Positions 49,971 to 62,339 of a stretch of DNA of 64,000 nucleotides are shown one piece after another. The DNA comes from Phyto melanocephala (taxonomy: Eukaryota > Arthropoda > Insecta > Diptera > Rhinophoridae). Made by a program: the position numbers and the translations under genes. Under the pieces are notes generated by a model. It was not told the origin of the DNA. It saw only the letters and a list, made by a program, of their open reading frames with translations, and searched no databases. The DNA is taken from contig OW799234.1 in the NCBI GenBank assembly GCA_941918925.1, positions 131,916,895 to 131,980,894 of the forward strand. Reading direction: 5' to 3'. Each line of letters begins with the position of its first letter. Within the stretch, counting starts at the first letter, position 1.

Positions 49971-50652
49971 AGAGAGAAAAAAACTAACTATAGGAATGTT
50001 TTTTTTTTTGTTAACAATTTACTAAAAAAATTAAAAAAATATTTCACAAAAATAAAATATTTAAAACGCATATTTGTTTTGAAATGAATTATTCTTACAA
50101 ATAAAGGGTGTTTTTTTTGTTGTAGCTCTTTTTGTAAATCAAATTTTAGATAAAACCAAAAACCAATTACTATTGGACCTTTGTAAAGGACAAACGATTC
50201 TATGTGTTATAGAACAAAAAATACGGATAAAAAATTTCTTAAAGATTTTTATTTCATTACAAATGTGACAAATTTGTTTATTGACATGTTTGTTTAGACA
50301 ACAGAATATTAAACAAGGTTGCATTCTAAGCCTATCACAAACAAAAATGTCGACAGAATAACGGCACTTTATTGTCAAAGTAAGTATATTTTCAATGAGT
50401 GGAGAACACCATACAAGTAACTTATTTAAGCAGCTAATGTACAGCATGTTTTTTACATCTGACTTGTAAAATTTCCCCCTGCTAAATCGTAAATTTTATA
50501 AAATTTGTGCAATATTATTGTACACATATGTATATAAAAACATATTCCATACGGATACTTTGATTATCGCAAAAATGTTGTACAGTTTGTGAATTGTGCT
50601 GTAGGAAACCCGGTCAGAAAAATTTTGTTTCAAACAAGTTTACTTTTGAAGG
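49971..50652. other. Intergenic stretch without recognised features
   Basis: The 102-codon minus-strand frame near 50139-50447 has no recognisable domain and no splice or start context that supports a gene. Confidence 0.3.
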
Positions 50653-51260
50653 CCTGTATGCAGTTCTGCCTAATTTTCTGGCACAAAATATTTCATTTAT
50701 ATAACTCTACACGTAAAACACAACAAAATTTTATTTGCATTCTAACAAATAACAGAACAAAGTATACAAATCGTCGCTGGTCTGACAAAATCGGTTATGT
50801 GACAATTTTTAAAATTTTTTTTATTGCTTTATTTTGATAATTTATAGTTCGTACCTTTATCCACCAGTTTAAGGATATCTTGATTGGTTTAAAAATAAAG
50901 AATAGTCCGTGCGCGATAGTTTAATACTGTAAAGTAACAATATAAAATGATATTTTTGCTCTCCTAAAAACTCCGTAAAAACATAAAACTGAATTTGTTA
51001 GAGCAGCGACGAAATATTCTTAAAATATGCAAATGTTTAAAAAATACTCAAAAACAAACAATTTTAAAGATTTTAGTGTTAGTTGCTGTTTCCGCAAAAA
51101 GCTTCCGTTTTCGAAAGTTTAGTGGAAAAAATTCTGTTTAAGTTTCTTTTTAAATAAACACCAGCAAACAGAAAGTTGCCTGAAAATTGTTCAAGCCTGA
51201 ATTTCAGGAATTTTTTTTTTCATTATGGCAGCCTGTCAATCAGGCAGAACTGTGTACAGG
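50653..51260. mobile_element. TIR element with CCTGTA-CAGTTCTGCC ends
   Basis: CCTGTATGCAGTTCTGCC at 50653 recurs inverted as GGCAGAACTGTGTACAGG ending at 51260; the match extends imperfectly inward (AATT, CGTCGCTGG and AGCAGCGACG). The 608-bp element has no transposase; the target duplication is unclear. Confidence 0.6.
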
Positions 51261-53132
51261 GGCTCAATTGTCAATTCAATAAAGGGTATGGTGACACCAT
51301 ATGACATGACACACAAAAACTTTTCATTTCATAGTTTCATAGAACGAGAATTGATACCGTGGTCTTAATGCTGACAACTTTTAAAATACTTTACCAAAAA
51401 TATTGATTTTAACTGTCTGAACTTCTCCATATCAACTTCACAAAGTACAAAGTTTGTTCTTCAAGTTTTAATATAGAGTAGAAGATATTAGAATCTTGAC
51501 CATGCACATACGATTTGATTTTCTCTTCCATATCGTTCTTGTATTCACAGTTTTTATAGATTTAAATTGAATCTGTAATTTGTTTCTAAATATTGCTCTC
51601 TTTTTCTGTTACAATTTTATCAATCGAAATTATCAATCATACAATAAATCATACAATTTTTTAACAACTTTGATTCAATGACGTTTTCATTTCAACAGTG
51701 GACTTTGTAGTTAGAAAATTCGTTGCATTTCTAACAGCAGCAATAAAAAAATCTCAGCTTTTTGCAATTTAATTGAACCACAGTAAATAAAATATTTAAT
51801 TTTTTACACTACAATCACAAATAATAAATCAAATTTATTTACACATAAATTTGTTTCTTTATTTTTCACAAAAATATTTACTATTGAAATAGCATTTACA
51901 AACAAATTAAGCAATTGACAAATGGAAAAATTATAACAGAAAAATAAATGCTGTCTGAAATATTTATAATTGTACCCGGCCCGTAGTAAAATATAGTCTC
52001 ATATTAAAAATAAAAAAAAATTATTAAAAATTCACACATGTCTTGTTTAGCAATTTAATTGTCATGAAATGATCTACATGTGAGTGCATATAATAGAATA
52101 ATAAAAATCTTATAAATCTTATCACGTTTTATTTATTACTTAATAGAAATAAAAAAAATCTCATTTACATAAATACATAAAAACAATTTAACAAGAACAA
52201 TTTTTAGTTTAGGTCATTTTCTCCACAGGATTTCAAAAATCTTTGTAAAATGTCAATGATCTTAAATTGCAGTTTAATTTTATAAATACAAAAAAAAAAT
52301 CGATTTACTAATTATCTCATATACATATAAATTGATTCACACGCCGACGACACACTTCATTAATTAAAATCCAAAAATAAGTAAAAACGCGACATACAAA
52401 TAAAACCGGAATTCTCGCATATTGAAAGTTTAAAAAAGATCCTCTAAAAAAAATAAATAAAAAACAATTTTGCTATAACAACTAACTACATACATATGTA
52501 CATACATATAAGTAGAAATTATTTTTCGTAAGTTCTTTTTGTTGTATTTGTTAGACTCAGTTCATTGTGGGCAATTACTGAGGGATTTAGCGAGTTGTAT
52601 TAACGACCATTAAGTATTATCGTCATAAGTGTTACACGATCAACAGACAATGACAGTGATTTCTTTTTACACTTAACAAAGCGGCACAAAAAAAAACCTG
52701 TTGGTGTTTAATAAACTTTCAGAAAGATACTTTTTTAAATGTACATTGATATCGTATTTATACAGTAGCAAGCAAAACAAATGAGGTTAGTTAATGACAT
52801 CCAAATTAAACTAATATTTCGAAGTTTGCTTCGGAAATAATTTAGCAAAAGAGCGTATAACATTAAATCTGAAATCGAGGCAACGCAACGATCAGATTTT
52901 ATGGTGAAGGGTATTATCAGATTCTGCAAGAAAAAATATAGCAGTCTCCATTGTTTGTTTGGTATTAAACAACTTTCCAATATAATAACAAGAAACTGTG
53001 TGCTAACTAACGCAAGTTCACTGTAAAAAATAATAAAATAAAGATTTTCATTATATGTTAAAATAATTTATCAAAATATGTAAACTACTGGATTAACAAA
53101 ACAAACAAAAATTAAGTTAAGTATATTCTACA
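51261..53132. other. Intergenic stretch without recognised features
   Basis: About 1.9 kb of AT-rich sequence with no gene and no repeat family shared within the window. Confidence 0.35.
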
Positions 53133-54518
53133 CTAGTTTACCCGATCCGCTTCGCTACACCCAACAGAAAATTTATAAGTATTTATATATAATGATATTT
53201 TTAAACTATTATACATTTCATTCTTTAACATTTAACCCTTAAATGCATATTGTACCATATATGGTACATCTCTTTTATCGTACAATATTCCAACCATGTG
53301 AATATAAAAGCAATTTAGTGCAGTTTAAAGCAATGCTGACAATATTACTCTTCATAAAAATACCGTTATAACTCTCTCACCATTTAATTTACTTAATAAT
53401 AACATTCTAAAGTGGTCACATGTTTTTTTTGCACATAATTTTAAAATCAAATTTCAGTAGTGAATAACGAAATAAAAAATTTATTTATTCGTCTGTAGGT
53501 AAGTGTTTGTGTATAAATTATAGGCTTATTTAAGTAATTATAATAAATCTTGCCCACATTTTGTACTTTAGAATATTTTTTTTCTCAATTTTTCTAGGTA
53601 CCTTATATGGTACACCATGCACCAGCGCATGAATTTTTATTGTGTTAGATGTCAGTTATTTTTTACTATTATTTTTTATAGTTATTATTTATTAAGATAT
53701 GGATGGCCTTATTATTGATGGAAAGAAGTACAATGCAAATGAGGTTCCTGATATGCTTCATGATGGTAATTATGAAGTGTTGTGTGTACCTAACAATGGC
53801 AAGAATGCATGATGTACCATATATGGTACGAATAAAACATGTCTATTTTTCCGATTTTCCGAAAAAAGTGTACATTTCTCAAAAAAAAATAATGATGAAT
53901 TCGTGATTAGCGACCGGTTTTACATTAAAGTAGGTTAGTATCCATGCAAGGAGCTGACCTCATGCATTTATCATTTAAGCAATTTAACAAAATTTAAACA
54001 TTTTTCCTATCATCATTGGTTAGATCTTATATAGTTGTGAGTGAGTGTCTTTCTTTCGTGGGAGGATAACACTATCTCTGCTCCGATCGTAACCATTTTT
54101 TTGGTTGTAATAAGGAATTTTTCATTCAAATTGCTCGTACAAAGTTTCAACTAAATTTCGTTTATAGTTTCCTAAATATGACATCAGAAGTATTTTTTTG
54201 GTTATGGTGGATACCACGCCCCCTGCTCCGATACTAGCAATTTTACCCGAATAAGGAAATTGTTATCAAAGTAACTCTTACAAAGTTTGAAGGGAATAGC
54301 TGCTATATTTCTCAAAATATTTTATAAAATGTGTTTAATTTGTATGGGAGGGAGGTACCACGTCCACCTAAAATATAAAACAAAAATATATGCGCGTTCG
54401 GAGGATAGACCTGGAGGTGAAAATATTTTAAAAATTCAAAAAGGAGTTTCGAAGTAAACTCATAACATACAAACACACATTTCCTCTTTATTACTTATAT
54501 AATTAGTATAGAATATAG
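53133..54518 (-). mobile_element. Second Helitron-like family, non-autonomous, interrupted
   Basis: The minus-strand 3' end reads GTAGCGAAGCGGATCGGGTA then AACTAG before a T, a Helitron-type terminus with a GAAGC-GCTTC-like hairpin. The inferred 5' end is TCTATACTAATTATATAAGT near 54518, although the base before it is T rather than A. The interior has ACCACGCCCCC and TACAAAGTTTGAAGG motifs in tandem, similar in style to the first Helitron family. A palindrome-bearing block (53232-53930) appears to be inserted. Confidence 0.6.
53232..53930 (+). mobile_element. Possible piggyBac-like fragment with repeated palindromes
   Basis: TTAA-CCCTTAAATGCAT at 53232 resembles a piggyBac-type end with its TTAA target. 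The 16-mer palindrome GTACCATATATGGTAC occurs near 53251 and 53814, with a variant near 53596. A short frame from 53700 (MDGLIIDGKKYNANEVPDML) looks like the acidic start of a transposase but ends after 37 residues. No right end was identified, so the class is tentative. Confidence 0.4.
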
Positions 54519-55136
54519 ATAGTGGGCCAATTCAAAGAAGATTCTCATATTGTACTATGTCATATAATTCATATTAATATGACTAGTGACTTTGAACACC
54601 TTTTGTTAACAAATTATGCATTTAATACAAGAAAGAAGACAAAGAGATGACGCTGTTAAAAATTCTATGTATACAGGAAATAAGAAAATAGAAAATATTC
54701 TCTCTGAGAGGTGAGAAGTGAAGAAATTCTCTCTGAGAGACGGTATGGTTAAAAGTATAACATAAACAATTTCTTATACATGGGAAACAAATGTGTAAAG
54801 TCATATTATTTTTTTTTTTGTATGGAAATTACTAACAAAAATTTTATGCATGTATAAAATAATATGAAATAGTACAAATATGACTGATATGCAACCACTT
54901 TGAATTGGCCCAGTATATATAAACATTGACATATGTAAGTATGTATATGCAATAAGGAAAAAGTGCTTTTGTCCATTTTTGTATATATATATTTTTTAAG
55001 AAAGCACCTTAAAAATGTATTTTTTTTTAAAAAAAAAAATTCTCTTATTTGAATTTCACCCTGTATAAATTAAAGAAAAATTTGTCTTTCATATATTCAG
55101 ACACGTTTTCCTTTGTTTATACTTTGGTTATACGTT
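54519..55136. other. Intergenic stretch without recognised features
   Basis: Contains two nearby TTCTCTCTGAGAG motifs (54697-54745) and AT-rich filler. No gene. Confidence 0.3.
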
Positions 55137-55141
55137 GTTAT

Positions 55142-55222
55142 TCCAAATGATGTCGTTCGTTGAAAAATAATAGGCAATAAGCTTTTACGCTATAACTTTC
55201 TGTAAAATTTTACAAAATAGTT
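55142..55222 (+). repeat. Dispersed repeat shared with the ABT1 intron
   Basis: Same orientation and order as 8158-8250, from CAAATGATGTCGTTCGTTG to ACAAAATAGTTGG. Confidence 0.6.
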
Positions 55223-55567
55223 GGAATTTCGCCAGAGGGTAGTTTTAAATTGCGGCTTTGCTATGGTGTAATTATTGTTTTAAATTTAGCTTATGTCGAC
55301 TTAAGCAGTTATTCCTGTTCGCAACAGAAACTATAATAATAATGTTAGTGTTAAATAAAAGACTCGTGATTTTGTTCAATAAACATTAAAATTAATTTGC
55401 ATTAATTAAATGAATTAAAGCTATACAGTTTTTGCAAAAAAATAAAAATAAATGAAATGAAATAAAATAAAGCGGAAAAAACCTTTAGGTCAATTCATTT
55501 CAATCATGTAAAGTGGCGCATTTTTTCTTCTTGCAGGAAAGATTTTTTAAATAGTTCAATTATTTTT

Positions 55568-55715
55568 TTATACCCTTCACCTGTGGTGCACAAGGGTATA
55601 TATAGCATTGTCTTTTCGTTTGTACTTCCTACAATTTTCATTTCCGACCCCATAGCGTATACTTTTTTTTGAAAGCTTATGAAAAGAGGAGTTGATTAAG
55701 TCCTGAATTTTAATA
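55568..55715 (+). mobile_element. DINE-like element, left-end fragment
   Basis: Carries TTATACCCTTCACCTGTGG, the CATTTCCGACCCCATAG block and GAAAGCTTATGAAAAGAGGAG, then stops matching. It is truncated on the right. Confidence 0.7.
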
Positions 55716-56037
55716 TTTTGCCTTCTATTTTTCTGCGACGTTTTTTATACATTAGTGTTGTTGTTACATTTTATTTGCAATTGAATTTGACAGCTTGTGT
55801 TAAAAGATTATTGCTCAGCAATGTATTATAACATTTATTGCTAAACTATGTGTTCTAAAACTTATTCATACGGTCCACACGTTAATATCTTGTGTTGGCA
55901 ATAGAATTTGACAGTTGCTGTGGCAATAATTGCCAGACGTATTGCTCTTGTGGTCGGGGGGTTAAGCCTTAAAAAAAAAGAGTACGAAGAAATACTTATA
56001 GAATAATGTTGCCTAATTTGTACTGTTCGTATAACGC

Positions 56038-56243
56038 AAGGCAGATTTATTCATCAGGTAATTGCAGTTCGAAGAGAATTTTTTGTTTATATTTTTTATA
56101 TATGAAGTTGGACATTTGAAATAAATTAGAAAAGAGAGAAAATTGTTTTTTATTTATGCATGTTGACAGCTGAAATTTAAAATAAGTGTTGAAAAAAATA
56201 ATCAGCTGGCGAATCAAGAGTACCTGATGAATAAATATGCCTT
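56038..56243. mobile_element. AAGGC...CAGGTA MITE, copy 5
   Basis: A 206-bp copy with well-preserved TIRs (AAGGCAGATTTATTCATCAG and CTGATGAATAAATATGCCTT). The target duplication GTATAACG flanks it (10-bp windows CGTATAACGC and GGTATAACGT). Confidence 0.8.
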
Positions 56244-56389
56244 GGTATAACGTAAAAAACACACGAAATGTTTCTGGCAACATTCGAGCAACATTTTATT
56301 TCGTATGAAATAATATGAACAATAGTTTTTTCGTACGAAATTATTAGACACAACTAAAGTTGACTATCTGTAGTGTGAATTTTGAGTTT

Positions 56390-57212
56390 TTATACCCTTC
56401 ACACAGTGAAAAAGGGTATATATAGGTTTGTCATTCCGTGTGAAATTTCTACAATTTTCATTTCCGACCCCATAAAGTATATATTTTCTGAAAGCTTATG
56501 AATAGGGGAGTCGATTAAGCTCTGTCAGTCTGTCCGTCTGTCCGTGTGTATGTTGAAATCAACTTTTTGAAGCCCCCCGACATAGGTTGGTCCCAGGTAA
56601 GGTATTAAAATATCAGAAATATTCGGGAGTAGATCGGTATTGAAAATCAGAAACATCGGTACATAAACACCTGAGATATGAGCAAAAACCCACGACCACC
56701 TCGATTTTTTTTTCACAAAAACAACATTACAACAACAACAAACATACATACAAATGTGTATACTGGTTAGAGTAACCGTGGCATTGAATCCCAGCTGAGC
56801 CAAACAAAATTTTTTTTATATTTTTTTAAATTTTTTTTTAAATTTTTTTTTTAATTTTTTTTTATTTAATATATTATTTATATTTTTATTATTTTTTTTT
56901 TAATTTTTTTTTATATTTTATTTATTTAATTATTTTTTTTTTTTAATTTTTTTTTTAACTTTTTTTTTTAAATTTTTTTTTAAATTTTTTTTTTATTTTT
57001 TTTTAAATTTTTTTTTATTTTTTTTACATACATACGTAAATTTATAATTTTACAATGGGATGTTTTTATATATGTGTGTTTTTTATATGTTTGTACATAC
57101 ATACGTATTTCAAATGGGATGAATGGTGATACAAACTACTGTTATTGCATGACTACACGTTGTGAAGGGTATATAAGATTCGGCACGGCCGAATATAGCG
57201 CTCTTACTTGTT
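56390..57212 (+). mobile_element. DINE-like element, complete copy
   Basis: From TATACCCTTCACACAGTG to CTCTTACTTGTT, with the hairpin ATTCGGCACGGCCGAAT near 57178 and a long poly-T/A middle that makes it longer (about 820 bp) than the other full copies. Confidence 0.85.
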
Positions 57213-58439
57213 TTTATTAAATTTAATTCCTCTTTTTATTCTTTAGAACAATTTTGGTAAATTGTTTAATAGTGAAAAGTTTAACTAAACTAACCAAAGC
57301 TTAACAAATTTGCAACAGGGTATTAAAGATTCGTTACAATCGAATACAGTAGTCGTACTGGTTTAATTGTTTCAATAGTTCTAGGTTTTCAATGGTTCTG
57401 AGAATTTTAATTATGTATAATTCTTACACTCATTTAAGTAAGATAACTATAATTTTTTGTCATTTGCATAAATTCCGGGCACATGTTTTTTATTTATATA
57501 TTTTTTTTAATATATTTATGTATGTATTAACTACGTATGTACATATAAACTATTTTTTAATAGCTGCTACAAAGTTTTTTTTTATAGATTTTGTAAATAT
57601 TTGAAACAAGAGAGGATCAAGTTCTATTATTTCGAGTGAATTAAATTATGTTTTTTTTTTCTAATTATTTGAATTTTACATTTGTCTTTATATTAAAAAA
57701 AAAGAATAAAGTGTATTAAGGTTTTTTTTAAACAATTGTCTGCACAAAAAATTTATAAATTTCTTATATTTCCCATTTCAAATCACTGTGTGAGAAATTC
57801 TTATGGAATTTGTTATTAATTCCATTCAAATTTTATGAGCGCAGTAAATAAGGGGATTTCCAAATTGTATATGTACATACTTACATTCATACTTAAATTT
57901 TTCATACATTTTATACTACAATAAATGGAGATTCAACTATTAATTTAATTATGTTTTTAATACGTCAAGATTAAATATAAATTCAAAAAAATCATAAAAG
58001 TTTTTATAAAAATCAATCTTTGATGAATAATGTATTGAAAAAACAAGAATACTTTCTAAAATTCAAAAAATCCCAATATGCAAAAACATCTTGGGAATCT
58101 TTGAAATATTAATCTGATTTCAACTGATTAATTAAAGAAAACAAAAAAAAGAATGGTAACACACAAGGACTTACATTCTACTTAAATTTCAGAAATATCT
58201 GTCAATCAATTGTCTGAAATTTACTTTATCGAAAATTACATCTACATATATTAAAGTAATAGAGGGCAGGCCAAAAAAACAAAACGGCTGTGCCGAATCT
58301 GATAATATTCTTCACAATCATGTATAAAAAGTATAATGACCACATCGTAGCGTAACCTTTACAGTTTTTAATTTTTGATGTTGTACGACATTTTGCTTTA
58401 TATTTTCCGATTTTTTCCGATGTTTGCATAATGAACTGT
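57213..58439. other. Intergenic stretch without recognised features
   Basis: AT-rich with no convincing frame. A GGCTGTGCCGAATCTGATAATATTCTTCAC segment near 58287-58316 looks like a decayed DINE terminus in minus orientation. Confidence 0.35.
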
Positions 58440-59614
58440 ATTCTACCAGTCAAGCCTTTTTATATACCCATATTGAAAAATAGTCCTCCATTTTGTTTCA
58501 GACGCTACTAGACAAGCTCTTTCATTTAATACCAATATTGTTTAAGTAGACAAAGTTGTAATTGCTATCTTTGACCAATATATCCACCATTTCTTTTAGA
58601 ATGCCATCTTAGAATTTATCTTTTTCTTTATTTACTGTATGTATTTCACTAGTCAAGCCCTAGCATTTGATACCAATATTGAGGGAGTTGGGTTAGGTAG
58701 AACAGGCAGCTGTTATACAGCTCACTTGGGTTCATTATATTGATCCCTACCTGAATAGTAAAGTAAGAATAGAATAGAAAAGAGAGAAGAGAATCAGACA
58801 AGTCCCGAGTCTCTGTCGAGAATCGAACCCGCAACCCCCAAACTAGCAGACCAGCACACTACTGACTAGTCCACCGGGGCACCCTAGTCCACCGGGCCAC
58901 CTTAGGGAGTTAAAGATGGTGAATTATTAATAACTAGCTTTGACCCATATATAAATTTATTTTACGTCATTTTGTAGTGAGGGTGATTGAGTTTTAAATT
59001 GACTTTATAGTGTTTTATATATTACAAGCCAAGCCCTTTCATTTGATACCCTTATTGATCTTATTAGTGTTCTAGAAGCTGAAAAAATAGATTTTCGTGC
59101 CTGTATAAGTTTCAAATCGATTTGTTAGTTTTTCTGCGAAAAAAAAAATTCAAGGCTACGGCTGGTAGTTTGGAGTCTTCAGCATGTTTATAAATTATTT
59201 ATTAAGGAGTTATTAAGGAGTAAAGAAACAAAAAAAAAAAATTGTTCTTAAAATAATTTTTTCCTATTACTTTGCCGATTAGTGATCGGTAAACCTAGAG
59301 GATCATTATTTATATAAATAGATATATGAATTATCTTAGGACTGAAAAATGTTAATTTTTGTGGTAAAAATATGGAAAATTTTAATATTCATTCCTGGTT
59401 ATTTTCAATACAAGTCTGTGCAATAGGTGGGAGCTTCTGAAAGTTGATCTTAATCAACACACGGACAGACAGACATTCCTCATCAGACTCAAATATTCAA
59501 AAGCTTTTTAAAAAATATTTACTTCATGGGGTCAGAAATATATATATTGTAGAAGTTACAAACGACATGACAAAGCTATATATACCTTTGGCAGCACAGG
59601 TGAAGGGTATAAAA
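58440..59614 (-). mobile_element. DINE-like element, long variant, interrupted by a SINE
   Basis: Right end at 59455-59614 (ACACGGACAGACAGAC, TTCATGGGGTCAGAAATA, CACAGGTGAAGGGTATA). To the left are diverged tandem units with the motif CAAGCCCTTTCATTTGATACC and variants at about 58512, 58655 and 59027. The interior TCTAGAAGCTGAAAAAAT and GTGGTAAAAATATGG match the element at 29990. The left limit is approximate. Confidence 0.6.
58690..58903 (-). mobile_element. tRNA-derived SINE with target duplication
   Basis: On the minus strand the head starts GTGGCCCGGTGGACTAG, which is then repeated as GTGCCCCGGTGGACTAG. It holds an A-box-like segment (58857-58868) and a good B box GGTTCGATTCT (58819-58829), the internal RNA polymerase III promoter of a tRNA. 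A non-tRNA body of about 110 bp follows. AGGGAGTT flanks both ends (58682-58689 and 58904-58911), an 8-bp or longer duplication. The host DINE sequence reads through when it is removed. Confidence 0.85.
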
Positions 59615-61110
59615 ATATGTAATTAAAAAAGCTGTTTTTATATTAAATACCCATTTAGCAATTATGTATGTATTAAGTACAAAATCATTTAAAAGGCTGC
59701 AATAACGAAATTAAATGCTCATAAAACGAGCTTAGTTTAAGCAATAGCCTGGATTGTGCTTAATTGCAGACAATCGGTCAGATAACGTTGTTAATTAACA
59801 ATTGCACTCGAATACTTACAGAACTGGCCATTGATATTTACCATCGGTGATTGCATAATAAATAGCAGATTTAAAGATGCCGACAATGTAACATAACCGC
59901 TACAAACTCCTAATATTTTCTTGTTTTTTACAAAATTTACCTGGAGGGTTTTGCATGGGAGGGTTTCTTTTCAAAAATTTTAAGCATAAAAATTGCATAA
60001 ATATTTATTTGAGTTGATGCTTATTGGGATGTTAAAAAAAATAAAATAATCTGGCAAGAAGAAAAAAATTCTCAAGGTTAAAGAAATATTTAAAAGTATT
60101 CTCATATGTAGTACATTAATACACATACTATATGTTGGTCTGCATGTATGTATGTACGTAAATATAAATATTTGAGATACTCTAAATATGTGTTATTAAT
60201 GTCAAACTTAAATACGCATTTTTCACCATGACGCTGAAATAGTGACTGTTCTCTATAACAGGAGGGAGGGTATGTGCATATACTTAAATATTTGCTTTGT
60301 TATAAGATATGTATATTGAATATTAAAATTTAATGAATTGCAAGAGAAACGATAAATGTTTTATATCCGGTGAAAAATTGACTTTGGTCAATGTTCTTGG
60401 AAAGCTCAAACAAAACCAGATATATAAACATTAATGTCAATTTTAAATAATGATTTTTATTAATAATTTAATTGAAATTGTACCTTAAACCCAAATAAAC
60501 TGGTTATAACATTTTATTATGCATTTTTTCCAATCAGTTAATCAGATGTTAAAAAAAAATATTGTTCCGATATGAAAATGAGCTGTGATAAGCAAATCTT
60601 AACACTAAGAATGAGTGTTTTGGCGCCGTTTTAATTTCTCACAGTAAAGAATAACATAAAAAAGTCAACTGGAAGTTTTATACAAGTTGTTTGTACCCGG
60701 TGTAGTACGGGCTTACAGAAATTGTTATATTTATTGAATTACATTTTCAACTCTTATATGCCTATTCAATTCGTAGTTTACGCTCACATTATACATACAA
60801 CCAATTTTAATAAAAAATATACCATTTGAAAGGAATTTTCCTATAGAAAACAATTTTTTTTAAAAATCGTTCCGTATTTTAGGAGTTATAAGCATTTAAA
60901 GTTGCTACTAACACATGCATAAAACATAAGTGTGTAATAAAACAAACAATTAAATAAACATGTTGAATCAACATTGTTGATATAAATTGGTTTTGCGAAG
61001 AGTTTTTTTTTTGTAATTTTTAATTTTATTTGAAAATATGTAGAGCATTTTTAGTTATTTTACACGAAGAATTTGACAAAAAAAAAATAAAAAATAATAA
61101 TTTTAAGTAC
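59615..61110. other. Intergenic stretch without recognised features
   Basis: No gene, RNA gene or shared repeat was recognised in this 1.5 kb. Confidence 0.3.
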
Positions 61111-61111
61111 C

Positions 61112-61303
61112 TTCGAGAATAGCCCATTTAGGCTTGATAACACGACACATTAAAATGATTTTCATGAAACCTTTACTAGCCACAAATTTAGGATGTTTTT
61201 TTTTTAATGTAGATCCTGAAACTGGCAACATTGTTTTCTCTGACAGCTGATTTGAGAGAGTTGTCGGTCGTTTAAAATTAAGCCTAAGATGGATTAACGG
61301 CAT
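61112..61303 (-). CDS. Possible first coding exon of an unknown gene
   Basis: A 64-codon minus-strand frame starts with an ATG at 61303 (MPLIHLRLNF...) and reaches a plausible donor, CTCGAAG|GTACTT, about 190 bp later. Its base composition is less AT-rich than the surroundings, and residues such as SEKTMLPVSGSTLKKKHPKF look protein-like. No domain is recognised and no second exon was found to the left, so this could equally be part of an unidentified transposon. Confidence 0.2.
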
Positions 61304-62339
61304 TTCGGCGAATGTTACTATTAGCGATATTTACGAGATTATGTCCATTTTAAGGCAAAATGTTTGATTAATGGGTATGTTATAAGCGAGATTGCCTTAT
61401 ATGAAGTGAGAAAAGTCGATGAGACTAACAAGCTAACTAGGCAAGCAAATTTTACCATGTTATAGTGAAGAAAGGTGATAAACGGTTAAAGGATTTTTAA
61501 AAATTAATCAAATATATACAAGTGCATTTATACTTCCTTTGCTACAAAGCAGGTTTGTAAGAAAATTAGGAAACCTCTATGCGTAAGCCTTTTATGTATT
61601 AAAAAAGTATAAAAGGCTTTTACAAAAAAATGCATTTTGTGCTTAATGTAAGTAATGATTAAAAGCGGAAACCTGCCATACAAATTTCATGCCTTTCGTA
61701 AGCTAAATAGTTTGTTAGTGAAACTTTTACATATCTTCCTTTCAAACATGATTCGTCCGAAGCACTACTTTTTATTGTGTTACACCACATCATCCAGTCG
61801 ACATACTAAAGAAAATATTTTGCGAGCCCAGTTTTTCTCGTAATTATTTAGATAAGTTTCCACTTAGAATTTGCGATTTAACGTAATTAAAATGTTTTCA
61901 TTGGGTTTATGTCAATTCACTGGTTTGTGCTAGCAAGCCATTAACTTGGAATGAGTTGAAAGGTACAATAAATTAAAGCAGACTCTTAAACAAAAACATG
62001 CAAGCATTAGGAATTGAACATGTGACGATAAAGCCGAAATACTTAGTCCATAATATTTAAAAATTTTTTACATTCAGAATAGCTGTAGCTGAGCCATTCT
62101 CAGCGCACACATGAACGAAATCATCTTTAAACATTCATTCCATTAAATTATCCGTCAAATAAAGCCAATTCGATTGATAAAGCCAATTGGAATTTAAAGC
62201 AATTCGTTATATACACCCAGAAAACAGAAATCACATTCATTGCCAATGGAATGGTTCAGTTCCTGCAATCGAACTTAATCATTTGTGATTATAAAATTTC
62301 TATTGCAAGAAACATAATTTATTAGTGCTGACTACATAT
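61304..62339. other. Intergenic stretch without recognised features
   Basis: No gene recognised. The segment CACCCAGAAAACAGAAATCAC near 62215 forms a weak inverted repeat with 62930-62975 on the other side of the solo LTR. Confidence 0.3.

Noticed and set aside
50139..50447. A 102-codon minus-strand frame with Cys-rich stretches
   Set aside because: The Cys spacing does not match a known zinc-binding pattern and the frame has no gene context.
58800..58870. A tRNA gene on the minus strand
   Set aside because: The B box is good, but the cloverleaf is incomplete, the head is duplicated and the unit continues into a longer body with target duplications, so a SINE is the better reading.
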